Part shown: positions 32,763 through 43,013 of the stretch, in pieces
How positions within the stretch are numbered: the stretch's first letter is position 1
Layout: every line of letters begins with the position of its first letter
From: Candidatus Planktophila limnetica
GTDB taxonomy: Bacteria; Actinomycetota; Actinomycetes; Nanopelagicales; Nanopelagicaceae
Reading direction: 5' to 3'
Length of the DNA: 64,000 bases
Assembly: GCF_002288365.1 (NCBI RefSeq)
Contig: NZ_CP016782.1
Span: forward strand, 620,001 to 684,000
Notes under the pieces: generated by a model
The model's database searches: none
What the model was told of the DNA's origin: nothing
Seen by the model: only the letters and a program-made list of their open reading frames with translations
Position numbers and translations under genes: made by a program

Positions 32763-35134
32763 TCCCTCCAGCAGAGAAATTTGCTGCGGCTAAAAAGCGA
32801 TCCAAGCATCCGCTTACCCAAGAATTTATAGATTCCTTTGATTTTGCCTTTGATGATTTTCAGATTGCGGCATGTCATAGCGTTGAAGAAGGTCATGGAG
32901 TACTCGTTGCCGCTCCTACTGGTGCGGGTAAAACTGTTGTTGGAGAATTCGCAGCTTTTTCAGCGCTTAAACACTCCAAGAAGTGTTTTTACACGACGCC
33001 GATTAAGGCTCTTTCCAATCAGAAGTATCAGGAGTTTGTTGAACGTTTTGGCAGTGACAATGTTGGTTTGTTAACAGGTGATACCAACATCAATAGTGAA
33101 GCTCCTATTTTGGTTATGACTACAGAAGTTCTGCGAAACATGCTGTACCAAGGTTCAAGTACCCTGACCAATTTGGGTTCAGTTGTGATGGATGAAGTTC
33201 ATTACCTTGCAGATAAGTTCCGTGGTGCGGTGTGGGAAGAAGTGCTTATTCACCTCATGGAGAGCGTTCAAGTTATTTCGCTATCGGCAACGGTTTCAAA
33301 CGCAGAGGAGTTCGGGGAGTGGCTCGGGGAAGTTCGAGGAACTATTGACGTCATAGTCAGTGAAGTAAGACCTATTCCTCTGTATCAACATGTGTTAATC
33401 GGAAATAAATTAGCAGATTTGTTCACAAAACCAGGCCAGATTAATCCAGAGATTCTCAAACTAGAAAGTGAAGCACTTCGGAAAGTCCGCTCTAGGGGAG
33501 GTAGACAATCTCGCTGGATTGAAGATTCAAATAAACTTTCACGCGCTGAAATTATAGAAAAGCTTGATCGCATGTCCTTGCTTCCTGCCATTACTTTCAT
33601 TTTCTCTCGAATAGGTTGTGATGCTGCAGTAAAGCAGTGTTTGCAGGCAGGAATAAAACTTACTTCAGCCGAGGAGCGTAAGGAGATTGTTGAAACTGCA
33701 AATAAATACACACAAAATTTGTCACAAGAAGATCTGGAAGTACTCAATCACTCTGACTGGCTTGCAGCGTTAGAAAGAGGAATTGCCGCCCATCATGCGG
33801 GACTTCTGCCTACTTTTAAATCAGCGGTTGAGGATCTTTTCCAGCGAGGCCTAGTTAAAGCTGTCTTTGCCACGGAAACATTGGCACTTGGAATAAACAT
33901 GCCTGCTAAAACGGTAGTCCTAGAAAAACTCGTGAAATACAATGGTGAAGCACATGTGCCAATTACTCCTGGTGAATTCACACAGTTAACAGGTCGTGCG
34001 GGTCGCCGTGGAATAGATATTGAAGGAAATGCAGTTATTCAATGGTCACCAAGTATTGACTCTGGAACCGCAGCGGGATTGGCATCGACTAGAACGTATC
34101 CGCTTCGTTCATCTTTTTCTCCAACATATAACATGGCTGTAAATCTTATTTCGCGCTTTGGTCGAGAGCGGGCGCGTGGTTCTTTAGAGTCTTCTTTTGC
34201 TCAGTTCCAAGCTGATAGAGCAGTGGTTGGATTGGTGAAACAGCAAAAACGTAATCAAATCGCAATAGATGAGCTGCTAGAACAAGCGAAGTGTCATTTA
34301 GGTGATTTCGCTGACTATGCGCGCTTTCGTCGTGAAATAAAAGAGTTAGAAACTTTACTGAGTAAGCGAGATGGAAAAAGATCCTTCGACTCGAAGCAAA
34401 GAGTGCATATGGAAGGTGAAATAGATGGTCTTCGCCGGGGAATGAAAAATCATCCATGTCATTCCTGTAATGACCGAGAATCCCATGCTCGTTTTGCCGA
34501 AAGATCAGATCGATTAATTCGTGAAAATGAAGGTTTAAATAATCGCGTCATGAATCGAACACACGTCATTGCTAAAACTTTTGACAAGATTTGCAACATC
34601 CTCACATTACTTGCCTACATCGAAGGGGAGAAGTTGCTCCCACAAGGGCTTATTCTTTCGAAGATTTATGCTGAGTCTGACTTGTTATTAACTGAAAGTA
34701 TTCGACGTGGGTTATTTAAAGATCTTGCCCCCGCCGAAATCCTGAGTGTGGCTTCAACGATGATCTTTGAATCCCGAAGCCAAGAAGATCTTTCTCCAAA
34801 AATACCGAATGACAATGTTGCCAATTGCTTGGCTGCGATAACACGAGTGTGGGCCGAAATTGAAGAACTAGAAATTGAATTGGGCGTTAAAACTCAAAGA
34901 GCTCCTGATCTTGGTTTCTGCTACATGATTTTCCGTTGGGCAAATGGTTCCAGCCTTAATCAAGTATTAAAAGGTTCGGACATGTCTGTCGGAGATTTTG
35001 TGCGTTCAACAAAGCAGTTAATTGATTTGTTAGGACAAATTGCGAATGCTTCACCTGAATTGAATAAGAAATGCAGAGAAGCTGTAAAATCTATTGATCG
35101 CGGTGTTGTTACCTACCTATTGGAGGAAGTATGA
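32750..35134 (+). CDS. helY: HelY-type DEAD/DEAH-box (Ski2-like) helicase
   Basis: A 794-residue superfamily 2 helicase. Motifs in order: AAPTGAGKTVVGEFA near residue 60 (Walker A), VMDEVHYLADKFRG (DEVH box), SLSATVSNAEEFG, AAHHAGLLPTFK, and TQLTGRAGRRGID near 415. The C-terminal half is the DSHCT-like region, with a Cys pair NHPCHSCNDRESHARF. Relatives act on RNA or structured nucleic acids. In mycobacteria helY also follows tatC. ATG 32750 overlaps dagK by 13 bases; a GTG at 32726 is in frame. Confidence 0.92.
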   Translation: MEKVIPPAEKFAAAKKRSKHPLTQEFIDSFDFAFDDFQIAACHSVEEGHGVLVAAPTGAGKTVVGEFAAFSALKHSKKCFYTTPIKALSNQKYQEFVERFGSDNVGLLTGDTNINSEAPILVMTTEVLRNMLYQGSSTLTNLGSVVMDEVHYLADKFRGAVWEEVLIHLMESVQVISLSATVSNAEEFGEWLGEVRGTIDVIVSEVRPIPLYQHVLIGNKLADLFTKPGQINPEILKLESEALRKVRSRGGRQSRWIEDSNKLSRAEIIEKLDRMSLLPAITFIFSRIGCDAAVKQCLQAGIKLTSAEERKEIVETANKYTQNLSQEDLEVLNHSDWLAALERGIAAHHAGLLPTFKSAVEDLFQRGLVKAVFATETLALGINMPAKTVVLEKLVKYNGEAHVPITPGEFTQLTGRAGRRGIDIEGNAVIQWSPSIDSGTAAGLASTRTYPLRSSFSPTYNMAVNLISRFGRERARGSLESSFAQFQADRAVVGLVKQQKRNQIAIDELLEQAKCHLGDFADYARFRREIKELETLLSKRDGKRSFDSKQRVHMEGEIDGLRRGMKNHPCHSCNDRESHARFAERSDRLIRENEGLNNRVMNRTHVIAKTFDKICNILTLLAYIEGEKLLPQGLILSKIYAESDLLLTESIRRGLFKDLAPAEILSVASTMIFESRSQEDLSPKIPNDNVANCLAAITRVWAEIEELEIELGVKTQRAPDLGFCYMIFRWANGSSLNQVLKGSDMSVGDFVRSTKQLIDLLGQIANASPELNKKCREAVKSIDRGVVTYLLEEV

Positions 35135-36030
35135 GCTTAATGCTCTTAGATTCCGCGTCCCTTTGGTATCGAGCCTTCTATGGAATGCCAGACTCTTTGC
35201 TTTCACCAGATGGAACACCGATAAATGCCATCCGAGGTTATTTAGATATGAGTGCTCGATTAATGACTATCTATAAACCCACAAGATTAGTCGCGTGCAT
35301 TGAAGGGGATTGGAGACCTTCTTGGAGGGTTGAACTTTTTCCGGGTTACAAAGCAAATCGGTTAGATGAGGATGGTGGGGAGGAAGAACCAGATTTACTT
35401 GCTCCGCAAATTCCAATCTTGATGGATGTGTTAGATGCTTTCGGTATCCCGATAGTAGGTGTTGATGATTATGAGGCAGATGATGTCATGGCATCTTTTG
35501 CGCAAAGAGAAAATGGTCCCATCAGAATTGTTACAGGAGATCGGGACATGTTTCAGGTAGTAGATGATCAAAAAGATGTAAAAATTGTTTACCTAGCTAA
35601 GGGTATCTCTCAGCATGATCTAGTTGATAGCGCGTGGATAGGAAGAAAGTATGAAATACCGGGGGATCGCTATGCATTATTTGCGATGTTCCGAGGAGAT
35701 CCTTCTGACGGTTTACCAGGTGTGAAAGGTATCGGTGAAAAAGGAGCTGCTCTCATTGCCAATCATTTTTCCTCTGTTGAAGACGTAATAGATGCTGCAA
35801 GGAACTCACATGATTGCCTAAGTCCTAATCTGATCAAGAAAATAATTGCAGGACAAGATTATTTAGAGATTGCTCCTACGCTTGTGCAGTGTGCTCGTGA
35901 TGTAAGTTTGCCAAACATCGATTTAAATCTGCCTATAAAACCGACAGATTTGTCGCAGATTTACTCTCTCCAGAAGCAGCATGGATTAGGCGCCAGCATT
36001 GATCGGATGATTGCAGCGCTGGGATGGTAA
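35131..36030 (+). CDS. 5'-3' exonuclease / flap endonuclease (PolA N-domain-like)
   Basis: A 299-residue stand-alone 5' nuclease. Residues 1-165 form the PIN-like catalytic domain with acidic metal-site clusters (SLMLLDSASLWYRAFYGM, DYEADDVMASFA, VTGDRDMFQVV), and residues 190-225 carry the helix-hairpin-helix DNA-binding motif GVKGIGEKGAALIANHF. Such proteins remove RNA primers or flaps. It overlaps helY by 4 bases and lnt by 7, so it is part of one tight transcription unit. Confidence 0.92.
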   Translation: MSLMLLDSASLWYRAFYGMPDSLLSPDGTPINAIRGYLDMSARLMTIYKPTRLVACIEGDWRPSWRVELFPGYKANRLDEDGGEEEPDLLAPQIPILMDVLDAFGIPIVGVDDYEADDVMASFAQRENGPIRIVTGDRDMFQVVDDQKDVKIVYLAKGISQHDLVDSAWIGRKYEIPGDRYALFAMFRGDPSDGLPGVKGIGEKGAALIANHFSSVEDVIDAARNSHDCLSPNLIKKIIAGQDYLEIAPTLVQCARDVSLPNIDLNLPIKPTDLSQIYSLQKQHGLGASIDRMIAALGW

Positions 36031-37445
36031 GTTTTTTCCTTTCGCTGGCGTCGGGATTGCTTCTTTCGGCAGCATTCGCGCCGCTTAATTGGTGGTTTTC
36101 TTTGCCACTGTCAATTGCTCTTTTTTTATATGCCGTAACCAAAACACGTCATTCTTATTTCGTAGCATTTGTTTTCGCAATAGTTTTTAACTATTTCACC
36201 TTGTCATGGACCGGAACATTCGTCGGATTGATTCCAACAATTTTGTTGGTTTTACTGCAATCAGTTTTTTACCTACCTTTGGGTTTAATCTCTTTCAAGC
36301 GTGGCCGAGTTTCACGGGTATGGCTGGTATTGCCATTGCTGCTCGTATGCGATGAGCTTCGTTCAAATTTTCCCTTTGGAGGATTCGGATGGAATCGACT
36401 TTCATTTAGCCAGGCTGATTCGCCCTATCGGCTGATTGCATCATATTTTGGAGACTTATCTTTAAGTGCTATTGCGATTTCATTGGGAATAGCGCTGTAT
36501 CTCTTCTTTGCAAGAGCACAGTTAGTTTCGGTGGCGTTGATCATGTTGTGCTCCACTATTGCAATCTTGTTACCAGCACAAGCTGCCGGGCAGGGGAGTG
36601 CTCGCATTCTGGCAATTCAGGGCAATGTGCCGCAATTGGGCTTAGATTTTAATTCTCGAGCAAAAGAAGTGTTCCAAATGCACGTAAAGCAAACCAATAT
36701 CGCACTTTCAAAAATAGATTCCAAACCGGATGCAATTTTGTGGCCAGAAAATGCAGTAGATGTTGATCCATTCATCAATAGGGACGTAAATGATCAAATA
36801 GCAGACATAGCGATTCAATCAGATACTCCGATCATCGCAGGCGTTGTACTTAAGACCCCACAAGGATTACAAAATGCATCAATTATGTGGAGTGATAAAG
36901 GGGAAGTAGCTACAACGTATGTCAAGAGAGCCTTAACTCCTTTCGGTGAGTACATACCTTTGCGCTTGTTATCTGAATTTGTTTCGCCTTTGAGCAAAAA
37001 TGTTACAGATTTTATCGCGGGTGACAAAGCTGTTATGCATACATTTGCGGGCGTAAAAGCATCACCGGTAATTTGCTATGAACTCATAGATGATGCGACG
37101 GTGAATTCATCAGTTTCAGGAACTAATTTGATGCTTGTGCAGACAAATAATGCAACTTTCGCTAAGAGTTCTCAAAGCATGCAGCAACTAAACATTAGTC
37201 GTATAAGAGCCATTGAGAATAACAGGTGGCTTGTAAGTGTCTCAACAACAGGTGTTTCTGCAGTTATTGACAATCAAGGTCAAGTTGTCTCAATTACAAA
37301 GCAGAACAACGCGGCGTATCTTTATGACAAAGTTGACATTATTGATGATGAGTCCATAGCCCATCGTTTCGGATCTTTGTCATCAATTGTTCTCATTCTT
37401 GGCTTCTTTGGTGTTTATTTAAGAAAAAGATCATATGACGCATAG
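36024..37445 (+). CDS. lnt: Apolipoprotein N-acyltransferase
   Basis: Lnt adds the third acyl chain to lipoproteins at the membrane. The 473-residue protein has six or more N-terminal helices (to about residue 190) and a nitrilase domain with ILAIQGNVPQLG, ILWPENAVDVDP, the active Glu in TPFGEYIPLRLL, the Cys in SPVICYELIDD near 354, and an adjoining QTNNATFAKSSQ. The nucleophile and Glu are present. The gene overlaps ppm by 11 bases; in Mycobacterium tuberculosis these two activities are fused as Ppm1, so this is the unfused equivalent. Confidence 0.9.
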   Translation: MVSFFLSLASGLLLSAAFAPLNWWFSLPLSIALFLYAVTKTRHSYFVAFVFAIVFNYFTLSWTGTFVGLIPTILLVLLQSVFYLPLGLISFKRGRVSRVWLVLPLLLVCDELRSNFPFGGFGWNRLSFSQADSPYRLIASYFGDLSLSAIAISLGIALYLFFARAQLVSVALIMLCSTIAILLPAQAAGQGSARILAIQGNVPQLGLDFNSRAKEVFQMHVKQTNIALSKIDSKPDAILWPENAVDVDPFINRDVNDQIADIAIQSDTPIIAGVVLKTPQGLQNASIMWSDKGEVATTYVKRALTPFGEYIPLRLLSEFVSPLSKNVTDFIAGDKAVMHTFAGVKASPVICYELIDDATVNSSVSGTNLMLVQTNNATFAKSSQSMQQLNISRIRAIENNRWLVSVSTTGVSAVIDNQGQVVSITKQNNAAYLYDKVDIIDDESIAHRFGSLSSIVLILGFFGVYLRKRSYDA

Positions 37446-38166
37446 AACTGTGGTTTTGATTCCAACATTTAATGAATCCAACTCCATTCTCGCGTTGATT
37501 CAAGAGCTGAATCAACTAAATGTTGACATTATTGTTATAGATGATGATTCACCGGATGGAACTGCTGATTTAATCGATAAATCACATTTTGATCGAGTAA
37601 GCGTCATTAATAATGGTTCAAAAAATGGTATCGGACCAGCTTATTTATCTGGGATTAATCAAGTGATATCAAGAGGTTATGAAAAGATTGTCACAATGGA
37701 TGCTGATGGTTCTCATTTGGTTAGCGATGTTGAAAAATTGATCTTGAAAAGTTCTCATTTTGATGTGGTTATGGGGACAAGATGGATGCCTGGTGGCGAA
37801 GTATTTAACTGGAGCATTAACAGGCAGTTTCTATCCAAATTCGGTACTTGGTATGCCCGCAAATGCTTGGCTCTACCTTTCAAAGACCTCACTTCAGGAT
37901 TACGAATCTATGATGTTGAGTTCCTTAAGAAGGTAGATTTAGAGGCAATCCGATCTAATGGTTATTGTTTTCAAATAGAGATGATTAAAGCTTTATATTC
38001 ACAAGGCGCAACGATTAGTGAAGAGCCGATTCATTTCGTTGAACGGCGCACAGGAGAATCAAAGATGAGCGGCAGCATCGTTATAGAGGCGTTTTTGCGC
38101 GTGAGCTGGTGGGCGCTCAAGCGTAGGTTCAAGCCTAACGCCGATAAGTTACATTATGTTAAGTAA
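37435..38166 (+). CDS. ppm: Polyprenol monophosphomannose synthase
   Basis: A 243-residue GT2 glycosyltransferase of the dolichol-phosphate mannose synthase type. It has VLIPTFNESNSILALIQEL at the N-terminus, DDDSPDGTADLID, the catalytic-metal IVTMDADGSHLV near 95, TSGLRIYD and the C-terminal FVERRTGESKMSGSIVIEA. No membrane tail is present. It transfers mannose from GDP-mannose to polyprenyl phosphate, feeding lipoglycan or protein mannosylation outside the cytoplasm. Overlap with lnt fits the known functional link. It is convergent with gcvP across 36 bases. Confidence 0.9.
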   Translation: MTHRTVVLIPTFNESNSILALIQELNQLNVDIIVIDDDSPDGTADLIDKSHFDRVSVINNGSKNGIGPAYLSGINQVISRGYEKIVTMDADGSHLVSDVEKLILKSSHFDVVMGTRWMPGGEVFNWSINRQFLSKFGTWYARKCLALPFKDLTSGLRIYDVEFLKKVDLEAIRSNGYCFQIEMIKALYSQGATISEEPIHFVERRTGESKMSGSIVIEAFLRVSWWALKRRFKPNADKLHYVK

Positions 38167-38202
38167 GTTTAAAACGAACTAAATCTGCTACCCCAGGAAG
38201 CA

Positions 38203-41100
38203 TTACTCTGCGAAAGCAGATATCGGTGGGCAGGAACAAATGAGGTTTCTATCCCCGAATGCACCATCTATGCGTCCAGATGTAGGCCAATACTTGCCGC
38301 GCATTCCAATGATTTCACCTGGAATCAAACCATCTAGCATTTCAGGAAAAGCTGCGATCTCACGAGGATATTTTCTATCCCATTGGCTGGAAACAACATC
38401 TCCTGCCGTGTGAGGTGCATGAGCTAAAGGTGAATCTTCGTGTGCGATAACTCCATTTTGCACATCCATAATTTCGCCATGAATTGAAATCATCGCTGAA
38501 ATAAATCTGTCGATCTCATTTATATCTTCACTCTCAGTTGGCTCAACCATAAACGTTCCTGCAACAGGAAAACTCATAGTTGGAGCATGAAATCCATAAT
38601 CCATTAATCGTTTGGCCACATCATCATTGGTAACACCAGAGTTCTTCGTGATCTCTCGTAAATCCAAAATACATTCATGTGCAACTCGTCCATTATCGCC
38701 TGAATAGAGAACCGGGTAGTAAGGATTTAACTTCAACGCAATGTAATTGGCAGATAAAATTGCAACTTGCGTGGCATGCGTTAGTCCTTCTCCCCCCATC
38801 ATCCGTATGTAAGCCCAAGAAATAGGCAAAATACTCGCTGAACCATATGGAGCAGAACTCACAGGTCCAGGACCTGTTACAGGCCCGGCTAGATGATCCA
38901 TCGGATGATTAGGTAAGAAAGGAGCAAGATGTGCTCGCGTAATAACAGGGCCAACTCCGGGTCCCCCACCACCGTGCGGGATACAAAATGTTTTATGTAA
39001 ATTCAAGTGAGAGACATCTGCACCGAATTTTCCGGGTTGTGCTAGACCAACTAGTGCATTCAAATTCGCACCATCAACATAAACCTGTCCACCTGCAGCA
39101 TGAACTAATTCGCAAATTTCCGAAATTGCCACTTCAAAGACACCGTGTGTCGACGGATAAGTAACCATGAGAGCAGCAAGTGTTGAACCATATTCAGTGA
39201 TTTTCGCTTTAATATCGTTAACACTAACATTTCCATGATCATCACAAGAAATAACAACAACCTTCATTCCTGCCATAACTGCACTAGCCGCGTTTGTTCC
39301 ATGTGCACTAGATGGAATTAGACAAATAGTTCTATTGTGATCGCCGCGGCTGTCGTGATAATTACGAATCGCCAATAAACCGGCAAACTCTCCCTGACTA
39401 CCGGCATTTGGTTGCAGTGAAACTGCGTCATAACCTGTAATAGCAATGAGCCAATCCGATAATTCCTGAATCAGTTGGCGAGATCCAACGCTTTGCTCTG
39501 TTGGAGCATACGGATGAAGTGCGGAAAATTCTGGCCAAGTTACCGATTGCATTTCAGTAGTTGCATTTAACTTCATTGTGCATGAGCCAAGTGGAATCAT
39601 GGTGCGATCTAAAGCTAGATCACGATCGGATAAAGTTCGGATGTATCGCAGCATCGCTGTTTCAGAGTGATTAATATTAAACACCGGATGCGCAAGATAG
39701 GACGAATTTCTCTGCAGCTTCGCATCATATGCTTGAGCAGGTGAAGAGTATTTAAGGGAGATACCAAAAACAGTTGCTAAATCTTGTAGATCTTTGCCTG
39801 TAGTTGTTTCATCGAAAGAAACACCAACATGAGTATCGTCGATGCTGCGCAAGTTAATTCGAAGTTCTTTTGCGCGCTTATGCACTTCTGCGGCGCTCTT
39901 AACTTCAATTGTTAAGGTATCGAAATAAGTTTCATTTATAGTTTTTATCCCAGCACTATTTAGTGCTGATGCAAATGAGTGCGTTTGATCATGTATGCGC
40001 TGTGCGATTAGTTTCAAACCGATAGGTCCGTGCCACATTGCATAAAAGGCGCTCATGACCGCTAAGAGCACTTGAGCGGTGCAGATATTGCTTGTGGCTT
40101 TGTCTCTACGAATGTGCTGCTCGCGAGTTTGAAGCGCCAATCTAAAGGCAGGATTTCCGTGAACATCAACACTTTGACCAATTAAGCGACCTGGAAGTGA
40201 GCGTTCTAAACCATTTCTAACTGCCATGAAACCAGCATGCGGTCCACCAAACCCCATTGGAACACCAAAACGTTGGGCCGAACCAATAGCAACATCTGCG
40301 CCCCACTCCCCTGGAGGTTTAAGCAGAGTTAAAGCTAAAAGATCTGTTGCTGCGATTACATAGGCCTCGTTTTTATGCGCAACCTCACAGATTTTCGAAT
40401 AATCGCAAACCGCACCTGTTGTATCAGGATATTGAACGAGAACTGCAAAATAAGGTGATTGTGTTGTAATTCCAGCAGAGGCGTCGAACTCTTCTATAAC
40501 AATATTAAGAGGCTTGGCCCTAGTAGTAATTACTGCGCGAGTTTGTGGATGAACATTGTGATCAATTAGGAACACTGCATCTTCACTGCCTTTATTTGAT
40601 CTACGAGCAAGTGTCATCGCTTCGGCTGCTGCCGTACCTTCATCTAACATCGATGCATTGGCAATGGGCAATCCTGTTAAATCACATACGGCCGTTTGAA
40701 AAGCAAAGAGTGCTTCAAGGCGTCCTTGCGAAATTTCTGGTTGATAAGGGGTGTATGCGGTGTACCAAGCCGGATTTTCCAAAACGTTGCGCATTACTAC
40801 CGGTGGTGTAATAGTGCCGTAATAACCGCAACCTATAAAAGATGTGAAAACTTCATTTTTATCAGCTATTTCGCGCAGAGTTTGAATTGCTTGTACTTCT
40901 GTTAGCGCCTCAGGCAAGAGATCTTTTAACTTCTTCGCCATTGCAATGTTGCTTGGAACCACATCAGATATGAAAGATTGCATATCTTTATAACCAAGTG
41001 CTTTTAGAAGCTCATTTTCCTGCGAGGATGTTGGACCTATGTGGCGACGCTCGAAAGATTCGTACTGCTGATAAGACGAAAAGTGCTCATCACGCGACAT
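38203..41100 (-). CDS. gcvP: Glycine dehydrogenase (decarboxylating), P protein
   Basis: GcvP decarboxylates glycine with PLP in the glycine cleavage system and passes the aminomethyl group to GcvH. At 965 residues it is the single-chain form with two homologous halves. The N-terminus has [20 protein letters not shown], the first half [20 protein letters not shown], and the second half the PLP-lysine region [20 protein letters not shown]. gcvH is five genes upstream in the same cluster; gcvT is not in the window. The cluster also contains GarA and two MerR regulators. Confidence 0.96.
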   Translation of the reverse strand: MSRDEHFSSYQQYESFERRHIGPTSSQENELLKALGYKDMQSFISDVVPSNIAMAKKLKDLLPEALTEVQAIQTLREIADKNEVFTSFIGCGYYGTITPPVVMRNVLENPAWYTAYTPYQPEISQGRLEALFAFQTAVCDLTGLPIANASMLDEGTAAAEAMTLARRSNKGSEDAVFLIDHNVHPQTRAVITTRAKPLNIVIEEFDASAGITTQSPYFAVLVQYPDTTGAVCDYSKICEVAHKNEAYVIAATDLLALTLLKPPGEWGADVAIGSAQRFGVPMGFGGPHAGFMAVRNGLERSLPGRLIGQSVDVHGNPAFRLALQTREQHIRRDKATSNICTAQVLLAVMSAFYAMWHGPIGLKLIAQRIHDQTHSFASALNSAGIKTINETYFDTLTIEVKSAAEVHKRAKELRINLRSIDDTHVGVSFDETTTGKDLQDLATVFGISLKYSSPAQAYDAKLQRNSSYLAHPVFNINHSETAMLRYIRTLSDRDLALDRTMIPLGSCTMKLNATTEMQSVTWPEFSALHPYAPTEQSVGSRQLIQELSDWLIAITGYDAVSLQPNAGSQGEFAGLLAIRNYHDSRGDHNRTICLIPSSAHGTNAASAVMAGMKVVVISCDDHGNVSVNDIKAKITEYGSTLAALMVTYPSTHGVFEVAISEICELVHAAGGQVYVDGANLNALVGLAQPGKFGADVSHLNLHKTFCIPHGGGGPGVGPVITRAHLAPFLPNHPMDHLAGPVTGPGPVSSAPYGSASILPISWAYIRMMGGEGLTHATQVAILSANYIALKLNPYYPVLYSGDNGRVAHECILDLREITKNSGVTNDDVAKRLMDYGFHAPTMSFPVAGTFMVEPTESEDINEIDRFISAMISIHGEIMDVQNGVIAHEDSPLAHAPHTAGDVVSSQWDRKYPREIAAFPEMLDGLIPGEIIGMRGKYWPTSGRIDGAFGDRNLICSCPPISAFAE

Positions 41101-41148
41101 TGCTAAATCCCCCAGCTTTAAATGAGTGCTAAGGGAAGAATATGCCTG

Positions 41149-41655
41149 TTAGGCGCCTTTGCGCTTCCTGCGAAGGGATAATTCATCGTTACTTTCGCCA
41201 CCTACTGTGTGACCATCGATTTCACCAGAGAGCATCGATAGTGAACCTTCAACTTCATGCCAAACCTTGCCTACGGCTATGCCAAAGACACCCTGGCCGC
41301 CTGCAAGTAAGTCAATAATTTCATCAGGACTTGCGCACTCGTAGATGGATGCACCATCGCTCATTAAAGTAATGCGCTCTAATTCAGTTACGCCGCGATC
41401 ACGTAGATGATTAACTGCTGTTCGAATGTTCTGCAGTGACACGCCAGCATCTAATAAACGCTTAACAATTTTTAAAACCAGAATGTCTCGAAAGCCATAG
41501 AGACGAGTTGAACCTGATCCCCCAGCTGGTCTAATACTTGGTTCAACTAACCCCGTGCGCGCCCAGTAATCTAATTGGCGATAACTAATACCGGCAGCCG
41601 AACAAGCGGTTGCGCCGCGATAGCCAATGAGTTCAAAATCTGGCGTTGAAGTCAT
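41149..41655 (-). CDS. MerR-family regulator next to gcvP (Rv1830-like)
   Basis: A protein of about 168 residues with an N-terminal winged-helix MerR domain (YRGATACSAAGISYRQLDYW, then RLYGFRDILVLKIVKRLLDAG) and an effector region with GQGVFGIAVGKVW. Position between gcvP and the bifunctional nuclease matches Mycobacterium Rv1830. The frame runs to ATG 41706 (185 residues); I prefer ATG 41655 because MTSTPDFELIGYRG is a more usual start, but neither has a clear ribosome site. The targets are unknown here. Confidence 0.85.
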   Translation of the reverse strand: MTSTPDFELIGYRGATACSAAGISYRQLDYWARTGLVEPSIRPAGGSGSTRLYGFRDILVLKIVKRLLDAGVSLQNIRTAVNHLRDRGVTELERITLMSDGASIYECASPDEIIDLLAGGQGVFGIAVGKVWHEVEGSLSMLSGEIDGHTVGGESNDELSLRRKRKGA

Positions 41656-41774
41656 GAGGGGAATCTCAATTCTCTTGGGGAGTGAGATAAGGATAGGTCG
41701 CACCATGCGTGATTACCCGCAGCGACACTCCCAAAACCTATACTTGAGGTTGAGAGTTTCATGGTTATATCTGA

Positions 41775-42287
41775 CTACCCAGCAAAGTCTTCAGGGTTGA
41801 TCTGATCCAGAAACTCTCGAAATCTCTCCACCTCAGAACTCTCCCCTGAAGCAGCGGCCGCATCTTCGGCCACATCATCGGGTATTTCAATCCCAACATT
41901 ATCTAGTAGTTCAGAATCAGCCAAAATGTTGCTATGGGTTCTAAGAGCCAGTGCGATTGCATCTGATGGACGCGAAGAGACACTAATTGCTTTGCCTTCA
42001 GGGTCGCGCAATAACAGCGATGCCATGAAAACACCATCTTCTATGGCTGTAACTTGAACTGCCGTTAAAGTCGCATCCAGTGATTCCACAATATCTTGCA
42101 TTAAATCGTGCGTGAGAGGTCTAGGCGGAGTTACTCCTTGTTGGGCAAAGGCGATTGCTGTGGCCTCTACCGCTCCAACCCAAATAGGCAAAAATCGAAC
42201 ACCATCTATTTCCTTAAGCAAAACGATTGGCTGGTTCGAAGGCATCTCGATTCGAACTCCAACAACTTGCATAGCAACCATGCTCAT
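41775..42287 (-). CDS. Bifunctional nuclease domain protein (DUF151)
   Basis: A 170-residue protein of the DUF151/bifunctional nuclease family: VVGVRIEMPSNQPIVLLKE, then LPIWVGAVEATAIAFAQQG, LTHDLMQDIVESLDA, and SRPSDAIALALRTHSNI are the hallmark blocks. Family members have reported DNase and RNase activity, and this position between two MerR genes is fixed in Actinobacteria (Rv1829). The tail after residue 145 is acidic and variable. It is 12 bases from the end of ftsR. Confidence 0.9.
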   Translation of the reverse strand: MSMVAMQVVGVRIEMPSNQPIVLLKEIDGVRFLPIWVGAVEATAIAFAQQGVTPPRPLTHDLMQDIVESLDATLTAVQVTAIEDGVFMASLLLRDPEGKAISVSSRPSDAIALALRTHSNILADSELLDNVGIEIPDDVAEDAAAASGESSEVERFREFLDQINPEDFAG

Positions 42288-42299
42288 GAAGAACCGAAA

Positions 42300-43013
42300 C
42301 TATCGAAGGCGATTTAATCCCCCACGCACCAACGATGCGTGAAGGCGAATTGATAAAGATGCAATCTCTTTTTGAACTTCTTGCGCGCGCGCCTTTGATT
42401 CAGCATTCTTTTGACGGTTCAAAGGAGTAATCACCTGTTCAATCAACCCGATTTCACGATCGGCAGCTGACTTAAAAGAACGCAAATGGCGGGGTTCAAT
42501 TCCAAAAGTGCCCATCTCGGTAACTGCACGCGCAACAGAGAGCGCATCCCCGTCATAGTGGCGACCACGGGGTGCAATAAGTCCAAAAGATTCTAATTCA
42601 ACGAGTGCGTTCTCAGTTAAACCACTTGACTTAAGTAATTCATCACGGGACAAACGCATCTCACTGGATTCACCAAATGCTGCCGGCGCCATTTCGCCAT
42701 CTACTGTGGCAAGACGAGGTGTAGCAACGGCACCTGATGTGGCAGCAGGTTGTAACCCACGATCGAGTGCGTCCAAATTTTCTTTGATAACACGCAGAGG
42801 TAGATACTGATCGCGCTGTGCCTGCAATACGTAACGTAAGCGCTCTAAATCGGTACCAGTAAATTTGCGATATCCAGATGGTGTTCGCTGTGGATCAATT
42901 AATCCTTCAGATTCGAGGAATCTAATCTTTGAGATTGTTATATCTGCGAAATCTCCACGCAGCTTTGTTAGAACTTCACCGATGCTTAAGTAGGCGCGTG
43001 CTGGAACGCTCAT
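42300..43013 (-). CDS. ftsR: MerR-family regulator FtsR (Rv1828-like)
   Basis: A 237-residue MerR-type regulator. The N-terminal domain reads LSIGEVLTKLRGDFADITIS then IRFLESEGLIDPQRTPSGYR and FTGTDLERLRYVLQAQRDQY, the typical winged helix and dimer helix start. A second helical effector domain follows from about residue 115 (LSRDELLKSSGLTENALVEL). The homologue in Corynebacterium activates ftsZ, hence the name. It overlaps garA by 4 bases. Target genes in this organism are inferred only. Confidence 0.87.
   Translation of the reverse strand: MSVPARAYLSIGEVLTKLRGDFADITISKIRFLESEGLIDPQRTPSGYRKFTGTDLERLRYVLQAQRDQYLPLRVIKENLDALDRGLQPAATSGAVATPRLATVDGEMAPAAFGESSEMRLSRDELLKSSGLTENALVELESFGLIAPRGRHYDGDALSVARAVTEMGTFGIEPRHLRSFKSAADREIGLIEQVITPLNRQKNAESKARAQEVQKEIASLSIRLHASLVRGGLNRLR

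Noticed and set aside
41101-41148. Possible glycine riboswitch before gcvP
   Set aside because: The gap to the upstream merR stop is only 48 bases and holds no tandem aptamer structure.
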